Below, piece by piece: positions 10,820 to 21,600 of a stretch of 64,000 nucleotides of DNA. A program made the translations under genes and the position numbers. This stretch comes from Gliomastix tumulicola (Eukaryota; Ascomycota; Sordariomycetes; Hypocreales; Bionectriaceae). The stretch lies in NCBI GenBank assembly GCA_001599755.1, contig BCHX01000004.1, positions 3,410,001-3,474,000 on the forward strand. The letters run 5' to 3'. Numbering within the stretch: the stretch's first letter is position 1; the number at the start of each line of letters is the position of its first letter. Below the pieces are notes generated by a model, which saw nothing but the letters and a program-made list of their open reading frames with translations, was not told where the DNA came from and made no database searches.

Positions 10820-12652
10820 ATGCCGACGCCGAAGAAGACGGCGCCGAGCAAGGCGTCCGCACAGCCGGCCGCGCCGCTTCCGAAGCTCTCACAGTCGTCG
10901 GGCAGGTCCCAGGCGGCGCCGCTTATCAAGGCCGTCGTGCTCATCAGCCTGCTGGGCGTCTTCTCCAATGTGTCGGAGCTCGCGCTCTCGCCCGTCTTCG
11001 GCGGCATCCCGTCGGCGGTCTGGCATCCGTACGTCCTCATGGTCGGCTGCTTCATCGGCTGGGCGAGCAACCTCGCGCTGAGACGGTCCGTCCCGCTGCG
11101 CGCGGCGACGCTCCTCCCCGTGGTGGCGCTGTCGGTGCCCACGGTGCAGTTCTTCCTGTACGACTTGAGCGAGCAGCTGGGCTGCCAGTGGGGGCCCGCC
11201 GTGACCGAGATCCTGACGCTGCTCCCGCTCGCCGCGCTCTCGTCGGCCTGCGTCGCCGACTACCTCGAGGGCCTCGAGCTGTCGTCCCTGCCGAGCTTCA
11301 TCGGCGACGCCGCCCCGGGCATGCTCTCCTGGGGCCTGCTGAAGCTCGTCGAGCACGTCACGAGCTACCACATCGCGGCCAACGTCGGCCGGGGCTTCCT
11401 CTACACGCGCGTCGGCATGGAGCTCCTCCTCGGCGCCTCGTACGCGCTCGTCGCGCCCTCCAAGCTGCTCCTGCTCGCCGCGCCCGCGCTGCTGCACACG
11501 GCGCTGCTCAACACGCACGTCATGACGCCGCAGGCCGCGCTCGCCCTCAACGAGACCATGCAGGCGCAGGGGTGGATGCTGCTGGACCGCCGCGAGTCGC
11601 TGACGGGGTACGTGTCCGTCGTCGAGAGCGTCGAGCGCGGCTTCCGCGTCATGCGCTGCGACCACAGCCTGCTGGGCGGGGAGTGGGTGGTGATCCAGGG
11701 GAAGAAGGCTGCCGAGCCGATTTACGGTGTGTTTGTCATGCTTGAGGCTGTGAGGCTTGTTGAGAACAAGGTGCCGGTGGCGGACGCGGACGCCAGAGCC
11801 CTCGTGATGTAGGGACCCCCCTCCTTTTCCCCCCCCCTTTTTTTTTACACTTGTATGAGATCTAGCTGCTGATCTTGTCTGAAGCGGTCTTGGAATCGGC
11901 ACAACTCCGAGCGCTCTTGTGAGGCACGGAATCGACACGACTGTGGTTGAGATCGACCCCGTTGTTCACGAGTTCTCCGCCAAGTACTTTGACCTCCAGC
12001 AGAACAACCCTCCCGCGATCGTGGATGCCGCCAAGTACACGGCGGATCTCGTCGCCGAGGGTACTCATTCCTTTGACTATATTGTGCACGATGTCTTCAC
12101 CGGCGGCGCCGAGCCCCTCAACCTGTTCACCCTGGAGTTCCTGCAGGGCCTGTCTGATCTCCTGAAGCCCAATGGCGTTGTAGCTCTTGTAAGCCAACAC
12201 TCTTCTCTACCACCGCCCCAAGCGTACAGTCTCACTGACCTACTGCTTAGAACTACGCCGGGGACTTCTCCCTCCCCACGCCCAAGCTCATCGTCAACAC
12301 CATCATGACCGTCTTCCCCACCTGCCGCTTCTTCCGCGAGTCCCCCGCCAGCGAGGATGGCGCCGAGGGCGAGGGCGACTTCACCAACATGGTCATCTTC
12401 TGCCGCAAGACGGCCGACCCCATCGCGTTCCGCGCGCCCACGTACGAGGACTTCCTCGGCAGCCGCGCCCGGCAGATGTTCCTCGAGCCGAAGCACGAGG
12501 TGCCCGTGGCCGAGATGCTCGGCGAGGACGCGTCAGCGCTGCTGCGGAGGAACAACACGGGCGACGTGGCGCAGTGGCACACGGCGAGCGCGGCGGGACA
12601 CTGGATCATCATGAGGACGGTGCTGCCGGCTCAGGTTTGGAACTGGTGGTGA
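10820..12652 (+). CDS. Membrane protein with spermidine-synthase-fold methyltransferase-like domain
   Basis: Three exons (10820-11808, 11885-12188, 12251-12652) give 564 residues. The N-terminal part holds about six hydrophobic segments (for example VVLISLLGVFSNV, HPYVLMVGCFIGWA, LLLLAAPALLHTALL), so the protein is membrane-embedded. The C-terminal part is a spermidine/spermine-synthase Rossmann domain. Across the first splice it reads ALVIGLGIGTTPSAL, the nucleotide-binding glycine loop, followed by TTVVEIDPVVHEF and FDYIVHDVFTGG, where synthases keep the catalytic acidic residue. The second intron joins VVAL to NYAGD. Polyamine synthases are normally soluble and about 300 residues, so this is a membrane-fused relative of unknown substrate. 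I chose the ATG at 10820; an in-frame start at 10748 would add 24 hydrophobic residues. Domain identity is confident; function is not. Confidence 0.8.
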
Positions 12653-12835
12653 AGTGAGTGAGAGGGAGGTTGGTTTGTGTAGAGATCTCAAAAGTCTGTC
12701 TGTCTGTCCTTTGTTTTGTTTAGGCTCTATTTTCTCATTTTTGGATAGGATATTAGTATAGCGTGCATGTCGGTATGTGCTTCCACAGCTACGAGCTTAT
12801 AGTTCAAACAGTGTCTATTCCAGATATATGTATCC

Positions 12836-13697
12836 TCACGCAGTAGTCTCCTTGGTCGTCACATCGATGCTATACTCCTGGTTCTCCGAGTTGAAGTCTG
12901 TCGTATACTGCTTGATATACTCGGGCACCTCCGCCGAGTTATTCGGCCCCGGGATCGGCTCCCCGATGGTCGTATACACCGGCAGCACCCCCGTCCACGT
13001 CCCCTCCACGAGCGCCTTATCCTCCAGATCGTGCCTCTGCTCGACGGCCGTCCCGACGCGGATCTTGGCGCTCCCGGACGCGATCTTGATCTTCAGCAGG
13101 CTCGTGCTCTGCAGCTCGGCGTTGTTGATCGGCAGCCGCGCGTGCCGCCAGCGGTCGGGCACGACGCTGTTGGTGATGAGCTCCATGGCGTACAGCTTCT
13201 CCTCTTTATCCTCGACGAGCGTGGCGTGGCCGAAGAGGACGGCGGAGCGGTAGTTGTAGTCGTGGTTGAAGGCGCTGAGCGCGAGGATCAGACCGTCGAC
13301 GTGCGAGACAGAGACACACACGGGGAGTCCCGGGGGGGAGGCCGGGTCGTCCGCCTTGCGAGTGACATTCATGAGGCGCGCTGAGACGTAGCCGTGGACG
13401 TAGAGGTCGAGGGGGTCGCTGATGTCGGCCGAGGGGCGGTCGAAGGAGCCCATCTGGCCAATCATGGGCATGATGACGGGGAAGGGGGACGAGGGCGGGT
13501 TGAAGGAGATGTTTATGAACTGGGAGGAGTTGATGAGGCCGTGGATGGTCTTGAGGGCGTAGTGGGCTTCAGGGTGAATGGCATGTCAGTGGTCTACGAG
13601 GTGCTTCTCGCGATGGATGAGAATGCTCACCTCGCTCATCGTGTCTATTGACCAGGTTGGACGCTCCCTTGGGGTATTCAAGATCGTAGCGGCCCAT
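12836..13697 (-). CDS. FMN-binding PNPOx-like flavin reductase/oxidase family protein
   Basis: Two exons, 13697-13631 and 13566-12836, join across a 64-nt GTGAGC..AAG intron, giving 265 residues. The mature start reads MGRYDLEYPKGASNLVNRHDER then AHYALKTIHGLIN. The later PVIMPMIGQMG, YVHGYVSARLMN and SAFNHDYNYRSAVLFGHA segments are typical of the split-barrel FMN-binding fold shared by pyridoxamine-5'-phosphate oxidase and 5-nitroimidazole-reductase-like (NimA) proteins. Fungal members are usually cytosolic and of unknown substrate. True PNPOx activity in vitamin B6 synthesis is unlikely, because the canonical C-terminal PNPOx signature is not visible. It is convergent with the gene ending at 12652. 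Confidence 0.8.
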
Positions 13698-14763
13698 TGT
13701 GAGGGGACGAGTGAGGGGGGGGTGAGATGATAACTAAAATATGGATAGACAATCACGATTCAGGCTCTCAGAGATATAATAAGACTGTGCAATGAACTTG
13801 AGAGTGTCGATGAGTGAAGCTGGGCGTGTAACCCTCTTTATAGCTTATCACTCGAGCTGAGTGACACTCATCCCTCCATCGGCCTATGGGTCTCCAGTAC
13901 GACTTACACGAGGCCATTGTGATAGGCCACCAGTCCGTCCGTCTGGCTCAACAGGCTACTGCAAGCCACCCCCGAAGACGTTGATATCAGCGATAAGGCG
14001 AGGGACGTTTGACGCCACTGAGGCTACTAGTCCCGTCCAGTCCAATGTCGCACGCAGGAAAGCAAATCCGAAAAAGGCGATTGGACACGACGTTGTTGCT
14101 CTTGAAGTGACCAATCCTACCCTGCAGATGGGCTGCGAACTGGAGACTTTTCTGTGACTTGCCTTGAGGCGTCGGGCATGGGCTTCTATTCAACTCCGGG
14201 TAGCCTCGGCCTTATGATGTCGTTTTTTGGGGGGGGAGATCTGGACGGATAATATTTGCTTCTCGTGCTGGATGCAATTTCAGAGGAGGACAAGTGATGA
14301 TGTGGTAGGGAAAATGATCATTAAGACAGCGACAAAAATAAGCGCCAGGGCAGCATGGCTGTTGGGAATACTGCTCTGAGGGTCACCCGAGGAAGAAACT
14401 TCTAAGTACCTGGCGACATGAGCTGACTATATTAAATTGGTATAATTGCCCAATAGACACTTTGCTACTGTATCTCTTTGCTCTCCGACATGGCAATACA
14501 CATTCAAGCTTAACGCTTTGACGTCTGCTTTTATGGATTGTCTACTAAGTAGGCAGCGTGGGGTGACGCTTTTATGTCACCCCTGAATGGGGAGCTATCT
14601 CCAGGAACAGAAAAACCAGGGCGTACATCTGCCAACAGCCCACACTGAGTGTCCCCCTTTTCTGTCTTGTACTTGCCCACTATGCTAGTAGCTTCCTTCG
14701 TGCTTCAAGCGCGACTCTTCTCCAACTGCCCGTGATCATGGACCTGATTCCCAGCGGGTGTCG
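13698..14763. other. Intergenic region between divergent genes
   Basis: This should carry promoters for the FMN-binding gene (leftward) and the kinase-like gene (rightward). An 8-bp inverted repeat lies at 14560-14583. No supportable gene. Confidence 0.5.
14560..14583. repeat. Perfect 8-bp inverted repeat
   Basis: GGGGTGAC at 14560-14567 pairs with GTCACCCC at 14576-14583 around an 8-nt loop, about 180 nt before the kinase-like start. It could be an operator-like dyad or RNA hairpin. Confidence 0.65.
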
Positions 14764-15810
14764 ATGGCCTCCAAGCCCCGGCGTTTCTCGTTTCGCTTTG
14801 GACACCGCACAGTGTGTGGCTTGGGAATCTGGGCCGACGTCAGGCACGACAATGTCATCCGCCTCACCATCGAGCGCAGCCGCCTGGCCGGATACATGCA
14901 CTGGATTGTCACCAAGCTGCCCATCGCGGTGCAGCGATTCCTGGTCCGTTTGGTGCCGCTCTGGGTTCTCCCCGACAGGATCGTCCTCAAGGTCCCCAAA
15001 CCGAACTGGGACGACGAGTTCGCCAACGAGAAGTACATATACAACAAGTTGGGCCGCCTCCAGGGTCACACGATTCCTGTCTACTACGGGGAAGCGACCT
15101 ACGACGGCTACGAGGAAACGGACGACAACACTGAGAAGCGGATTTACGATAATTCTGACGACGAGTCATCTGACAGCGGCAGCGAGAAGGCAATGAACGA
15201 CAGCTACGACGAGACAGCATCCAACAGCCACGACGAGACAACATCCGACAGCCACGACGAGACAATATCCGACCACAACGGCGACGCGGCTTCCGACAGT
15301 GACGGGGAGCCGGACTCAAAGAGTCGACCTGCCATTGTTCTTTCCGATGTCGGCGGCGTGCCTCTATGCGATGACAAGGCCCTCGTCATGTCCACCGCCG
15401 AGATCGAGACGCTAATGGACGAAGCCTTCAGGAGGATCACGCGGCTCGGGGTCGGATACGATGATATCAAGCTGGACAACTTCCACCTCGTCCAGGACAA
15501 GTCAGGAGAGAGGATCGTCATCCTGGATCTCGAGACGGCCTGGGAGCTCGCGTCTACGAATATGGCCCCCGAGAGGTCTATGATCTGCTCTACGAACCGC
15601 TTAGTGTCACAGTGGTGCGCGGCAAGGGATGCATACGAAGCGGAAAGGGACGAGGAATTGATGGAACGGGAGAAGGAGTATTACTGGAAGAAGTTCCACC
15701 AGTTTCCTACAAAACTGACCGGCCCGTCTGGACCAGGCCTGCCGCTGCCGCTGACGCCCGAATATCTTCGGAAAATGCGCAGGGTCAAGGAGTATGATAG
15801 GTTGGAATAA
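14764..15810 (+). CDS. Degenerate protein-kinase-like protein with acidic repeat insert
   Basis: Single-exon frame of 348 residues. Kinase-like landmarks are the Lys/Glu pair region (IVLKVPKPNWDDEFANEK, about residue 75), a catalytic-loop-like YDDIKLDNF (about 231) retaining D-x-K-x-x-N, and ILDLETA (about 252) in place of DFG. The glycine-rich loop is not obvious, and the usual substrate-binding helices after the DLE motif are short, so activity is uncertain. Between the Lys/Glu region and the catalytic loop sits a low-complexity acidic insert with three near-identical 8-residue units (SYDETASN, SHDETTSD, SHDETISD). Start taken at ATG 14764, the first ATG in the frame. The same-strand gene at 16026 follows 215 nt later. 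Related kinase-like proteins occur in filamentous ascomycetes; a biological role is not known to me. Confidence 0.7.
   Translation: MASKPRRFSFRFGHRTVCGLGIWADVRHDNVIRLTIERSRLAGYMHWIVTKLPIAVQRFLVRLVPLWVLPDRIVLKVPKPNWDDEFANEKYIYNKLGRLQGHTIPVYYGEATYDGYEETDDNTEKRIYDNSDDESSDSGSEKAMNDSYDETASNSHDETTSDSHDETISDHNGDAASDSDGEPDSKSRPAIVLSDVGGVPLCDDKALVMSTAEIETLMDEAFRRITRLGVGYDDIKLDNFHLVQDKSGERIVILDLETAWELASTNMAPERSMICSTNRLVSQWCAARDAYEAERDEELMEREKEYYWKKFHQFPTKLTGPSGPGLPLPLTPEYLRKMRRVKEYDRLE
15199..15284 (+). repeat. 24-nt coding tandem repeat (8-residue SHDETxSD units)
   Basis: Three imperfect 24-nt copies centred on AGCCACGACGAGACA encode DSYDETASN/SHDETTSD/SHDETISD inside the kinase-like gene. A degenerate fourth unit (HNGDAASD) follows. 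Confidence 0.75.
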
Positions 15811-16025
15811 ATAGACCGGACTGGGCGTATCGCACACGGCCAAACGACATACTGCCTCAGCAGACAAGGCGCATCCTTTTGGCTCCCTCGAGCGACCCTC
15901 CGGCCTCCAAGTGGCGGAAGAACAACTTGAGCCACATGCACACCCATATTTGGATGGTCCTATAGCTCTTGCCCGCCAATCCCCCGAACCATCGGCGTTG
16001 GCGCCTAGAGCAAGAGCAGGACTGC

Positions 16026-16746
16026 ATGACTTGGCTTCATACGGAGGTATCCAACGTCGTCCTCGCTGGCTTCCCCTACATCTTGCAGCAGTCCGAGAAT
16101 AAACCACTCCGCGAAGAGAGGATCGATGAGCACGTCGGTGTCACGTACAGCGTCAAGTCTGGCAGAACTAGGCTTACGCTGGTAGTCGGGGAGATGAAAC
16201 GGAACTTGATGGACGCAGCAGAATGGGGACGTGGCCGACTGAGGTCAGAGCCACAGAAGACCCTGGCTAGCGAACTACGAGGGTAAGCTTGTCTCTTTCC
16301 TTTGATGTACCCTATTGATAACGGCTTCTTCTCCCTTTCTCTTTTTTTTTTCTTTTATTTTTCTACTCCTTCACAAAAGAAGAGGCGGTCAGAAACCCCT
16401 TTTTACGAGAGAGGTTCAACACATGCTAAGTTTATACGGCAGATACGCCTACAAGTCCCAATGCCCGCATATCTTCTGCCTTGACGGCAAGGATCTTCTT
16501 TTGCTTCAGTTCAGGGCTTCGGACGCCGAGCAAATCAAGGATCACAACTGCCGCATCGACTGCTGGCTCATCCCGCGAAAGAATGAGGGCGGGATGACGC
16601 TCCGGTATGCTTTCTACCAGTTCCTGGTCCAGGGCCTCCGTCGATGCCAGGGCGAAGCAGCCGTTCCGGTACGCATCCTAGGCGTGCCTCCCACTCGTCG
16701 CTGGCATTCGGGCGAGCCGATGTGGGAGGCTGCTGGTCCGTCGTAG
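16026..16746 (+). CDS. Conserved small protein of unknown function
   Basis: Exons 16026-16282 and 16443-16746 join in frame (ASELRG then YAYKSQCPHIFC) across a 160-nt GTAAGC..CAG intron, giving 186 residues. Visible blocks are MTWLHTEVSNVVLAG, REERIDEHVGVTYSVKSG, RTRLTLVVGEMKRNLMD, CPHIFCLDGKDLLLLQFRA and FYQFLVQGLRRC. The alternating hydrophobic pattern suggests a compact alpha/beta domain with no membrane segment. The frame is open upstream to 15969 without an ATG, so an additional 5' exon ending near 16012 is possible and the start is uncertain. The position 215 nt behind the kinase-like gene on the same strand suggests, but does not prove, a functional pairing. I do not recognise the family by name. 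Confidence 0.6.
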
Positions 16747-17913
16747 TCAAGACTCTGCTATGGGTCCATACACGCAGTACAGACACATACACACATACAT
16801 CAACACCTATGCACAGTTAGATAGCACAATGGAGATGTCCAGGATTGGACAGCAGTGGTAACTAGAGATGCCGCTACTGGTCCGGGGCAAATGCAACACT
16901 GGATGAACCGGTTCCCCAGCATCCGATGCGCATGTACCTTACCCCAGATGGATGCATAGGTAAGCTAGACAATGGAATCCAGATCAAACCATCAAACATG
17001 CCGTCGTCTCTCCGGGCGTCGATTCACATAATATACATACAGCTCTCAGCCCGTTGATCCCACGTGTTCAGGCCGAGAGACTCTGAGAGACTCGGGACAA
17101 GGGTCTCAGACTCGACAGTTCAGAGTGGATCGGTCCAATATTTTGCCGCCGCCGCCGGGGCGGGTTTGTCGCAGGTCGCAGAAGCCCGGCCGCCCTAAAC
17201 GCTCTGACACGTTCCAGGTTTCACCCCTCGACACTCCCTGTCCCAGAACTGCCCAGCCAAGCGCACGTCTCCCAGGCACAGCGCCCGCACAATCTGCCAA
17301 AGACGCCGCAAGACACCGCAATGTCCCCAGTGTCACAGACCGCCTCGCGAACTGCAGCCAAGCCCCGGCCCTCCGCAGGCTCCCCTGCTGGCACACATCT
17401 CTCATCTGCACGTCAACCAGGCTCCCCGTCATGGATGTGACTGCTCTGCGCGACCGTGATCCTGGCCCTTGCCCTTGCTGCTCTCTGGAGCTCGACTGTT
17501 CGTTCCGTTCCGTCTCCCCTTCTCCCCCTCCCAGTGAATGCTGCGAACTGGTGTGATGTGATAGCCTCGACTTACTATACCTCCCCTCCCTCTCTCTCTT
17601 TTTTTCGTCCCTTCTTTTTCGGTTTCCTCCTTCTGCTCTGTTTCGCCTCCTCGAGTGCGTTAACCCTCCCTCATTGGTAGACGTGTCGTGTGCTGGCGCC
17701 GTCATGATACATTCTTTTGCTTGAGCCCTATCACGGTCTTTTTTTTCCTTCTCTCTCTCTCCAGTCCTTTTATACATAAACATAACTATTCAGTATATAC
17801 GCACCGGCTTCATGTATTCTGTTCGTCGCGAAGCTTTGACAGCCTCCTCCTCGTCCCATTGACTGGGCCTTTCCTTTCTCTTTGACAGCCGCTGAGCGGC
17901 CTTGTCACCTAAT
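16747..17913. other. Upstream/leader region of the 7-membrane-segment gene
   Basis: Strongly pyrimidine-rich from about 17470 to 17880, as in long fungal 5' leaders. A 225-codon minus-strand frame (17106-17783) is a composition artefact, rich in Arg/Lys/Glu from the complement of CT tracts. No gene supported. Confidence 0.5.
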
Positions 17914-18578
17914 ATGTCCTCCTCCGTCAACTCACACGCCCTCATTGCGGCCTTTTCATTGTGAGTAGAGATCGGGTTTTCTGTCGTGGGATTTTAACGC
18001 TAATGTCAACTGGTCAGTGGCATCGTCGCCAATGTCGCATCCAATGCCATCATTCTCTTCTCCAAGGGCTACGCAACCTCGCTGCTCCGCCATGTCCAGC
18101 GCCTCCTCCTCGTCGTCTTCCTCGCCGCCGCCGGCCTCTGGGCCTTCATCGACTTCGTCGTCATGACCACGCAGTCGACATCGACGTGCCAGGTCGCCCT
18201 CGGCTTCGCTGCGGCCTTCGACCAGCTGGCCCGCGTGTCGTTTCAACAGTTCCTGCTCTGGGCGGCTGTCCACGGACCGAGGCTGTCGCTCGGCACCTGC
18301 GTGCCGCAGGGCATCATCGTCCTGCGGTTTATCCTTGGCGGCGTCTTCGTCGGTCTCCAGAGGCCCCAGCTCCAGCCCGTCTGCCTGTCGTATACGCTTC
18401 TGCTGCCGCTTGGGATCACGGTTGTCGCTGTCGACGGAGCGCTGGCTCTTGCTTTTCTCGCCAAGGTGAATTGGGGTGGCAGGTCGGGCGTGGCCTTGGG
18501 CAAGGACTTGGACTACACTCGGGACAAGAAGCTTCTGCTCGCCATTGTAGCATTTGGTGCCTGGACTGCTGTAGGTTG

Positions 18579-18615
<37 letters not shown>

Positions 18616-21600
18616 CGTTTTTCCTCGGTCCGGATTGCTAAGTGCTTGTTTTAGTTGAGCGCCCCAATGATACTCGGCGTCAGGTCCTTCCATCTAGCGC
18701 TCCGCACCGTCCTCCCTGCCGTTGGACTGCTAATCCTCGTAGGCGTCGTCATGATCTGCCGGGCTGATCTGGTCTTGGAGACTAGCCCCGGCCCTATCTT
18801 CACCCCCGATGGCTCGCCGCCTCGCCCTCGCCAAGTCTCAGTCGCTGTCTCCCAGCCGAATGCCCCTGGCGGCTTCGCGACTATGCCCCCGGGCGTGCCC
18901 GAGCTCCCTTCGTCACAGGATTTCGTCACGAGGCGCGCACAGACGGTAACCTCGGTCACAGCCGCGGGCCACTTCCCGAAACTTGACAAGCAGTTGCCGA
19001 CCATCAGCCAGCCGGGACCTGGCCCGTCCACCGTGGGCGTTGGCGGTTTGCCCGTCACCGGCCAGCTGTTCCCACCGATGCGAAACGAACCTCGACCGGA
19101 GAGCACCGTCCCGAGACAGATCGTGACGCCGTCCACCAAGAGGAGACCAGAGAGACCCGGCGGAGGCAAAGTCAAGATCGCGGACCTGGTGATATCGAAC
19201 CCGATCCTCGACGAGAACAGTCCGCACAACCCGCTCAACAAGATTCCCACCATGGACCTGGAGGTCGCGAGGAGGAGGGCTCAGCACCCGCAGCCCCTGA
19301 GGTCGCACTCGATCATGATCAGCTCCGACTCGCCACAGCCGTTAGCTACCGCCGCACCTCGGGAAGTGGTGGTGCAAGAGGAAGAGATGCCGAGGCCGCG
19401 CCAGGTCCCGGCTGTGACGCTGGAACCTATCAGGGAGTCACAGTGGACGGCATCGACGACGTCCGCCCAGCCTTCGCCTGGGATGGAGGAGATGCGACGT
19501 AGATCCCCTCGACAGCCAGTGGCCCCAGCTCTGGACTCGACGCCTCCTCCGCCTCCGCCGCCCCTGAAGACTCCGAGAACGATGAGTTCCAACCAGCAGC
19601 AGCCGAGGCCGCGAGCGCAGCAGCCTAACAAGCCCGAAACCTGGGACCTCCTGTCAGTTCCTCGTTCGCAGGTCAGGCCCTCACTCTCTCCGTCTTCGAC
19701 TATCTCGAAAGCATCTTCAGGGACAGGTCGACCGGCGACAGCTTTGAGCCTCGGAACAATGTCAACATCTGCCGGACCGACGACAAAGGTAGGACAGCGC
19801 TCGCGGTCTCAGTCGTTGTCATCTCGAAGGTCCAAATCTCGCGAGGTCTCCCACGACATCATCTTCACGGACCCGAGGACGCCGCCCCCAATCCCCAAGA
19901 CCTGCACCGAGGCCGGCTCGCCCGAGGATCACAAGACGGAGGATGTCATCCGACAGAGCCCTCCGCCTCCCTACAAGGCCAACGCTCCCAAGACGCCACG
20001 AACAAGTGTAGCCGCGCCGGCCTACAACATGCCTCCTGTCGGTGCCTCCCTGTCTCTTTTCCCAGCTCCGCAATCCAAGCCAGTCTCTCGCCCGCCCACC
20101 AGGACCCGCGTGCCGAGTGTGTCAGGCACTCCGCCACGGTCGAGGGAGGGTGCTAGAGCCTCAGCTGCTGCCGAGGAGCACAAGAAGGTGCAGGAGCAGA
20201 GCATCATGCTGCTGAAGGAGATCGAGTACAGCCAGCCGATAGACGTCAACGAAATCGTCGAGCAGTACCTGGGCAAGAAACCCCCGAGCTCCCCCTCCAC
20301 CGTCATCCTCGACTCCGTCCTCAACCGGCCGAGACCCGTCCCGAGAACCCCCGAGACCGGCCGCTTCTTCCAGATGTTCAAGGGCGAGCCCCGAGCCCAG
20401 CAGCAGGTGCAGCGTAGACGCTCCCTGTCGTGCAGCTCCGTCAAGACGAGGAAGTCGCTGCTCCACGACATCCCCGAGAGTCCGGAGAAACTGCCGGCGC
20501 TGCCTCCCATGCCCCTTCATGACGAGGATACACTGTTGAGGCCGCTCCTGAGGGACGCCAAGAGCATGACGTTTGAGGAGAAGATGACCATGTTCTTCCC
20601 GAGATCGCCGAGTGCGCAGTCTGGCGCGACGAGAACTACTCGTCGACGATCGTCATCTCTGTTCGAGATGGCTTCTTCTGCTGAGCACATTAGCAAGCCT
20701 GTCACCACGCCGCCGCCCAACGATGACGACGACGACGACGACGACGACGTTGACGACGAGATCGAGAAACGGACCAGCCGGTCCTCAGCCACGACGGTCA
20801 GGACACACAGTCTGTTCAACATCCCCGAGCAGCTGTCGCTATCACGGCAGCCCTCCAAGCTCAGTGCCAGTGCCAACCAGCTTGCGATGGAAGAGACACG
20901 GCAGTCCCAGGCGCAGTCCGAGGAGACCTCGAGATCTCTGTTGGAAATTAGAAGACAGTCGTCACCTGTCCTCCCAGCTACGGACCTCGAGACCCCGACT
21001 AGTATGAGCGAGGTGTCGAGCACGGACGAAGACTATGCGACGCATCGTGCGTCAGTTGAGACTACGACCAAGACTATCCTTCCCCGGGCGGCTGACCGGG
21101 CGGCTGAGCCGAGGGAGCTCTCGCCGGTGTCGATGAAGACAGCCACTCCAGAGCACGAAGCGTTTGGTGATACTGACTCGCATGTCCAATCTCCCGAACG
21201 CAACAGCCCGCACGTTCAGACAGTACCGATCCAAACGCTCGGAAAGGAGTCGATGGATAGATGGCATCGTCGCATCGGGGACGAATGCCCTACCTTCTCC
21301 AACCGCAAAGGTCTCATGAGACCTCGCAAACTCACACCTCCAACGCCTCTCCCCCTCGGAACGTCGGTGAGGGGACCCGTGCTCGTCGCAGCTGAGCCGT
21401 CGCCCCTGGAGTCTCCTACGCACGCGCTCATGATGATCGAGGACCAGCTCAAGAGGCTCGAGCACTCGGACCAGCAGTCCGCCGTCACAGAGCAGCAGAG
21501 GAAGACCCTCATCGCCAACCTCGAGATGGAGATGACGATGCAGGAGAGCCAGTGGCAGCTGATGCGGCGCGACACCATTCGCGACTCGCTCTCTACCGTC

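Noticed and set aside
10675..11745. 356-codon frame overlapping the spermidine-synthase-like gene on the plus strand
   Set aside because: It overlaps the real frame, is rich in Arg/Ala/Pro as expected from a shifted GC-rich frame, and has no motif.
17106..17783. 225-codon minus-strand frame before the giant membrane gene
   Set aside because: Low-complexity Arg/Glu/Lys from the complement of pyrimidine tracts; no start context, splice support or motif.
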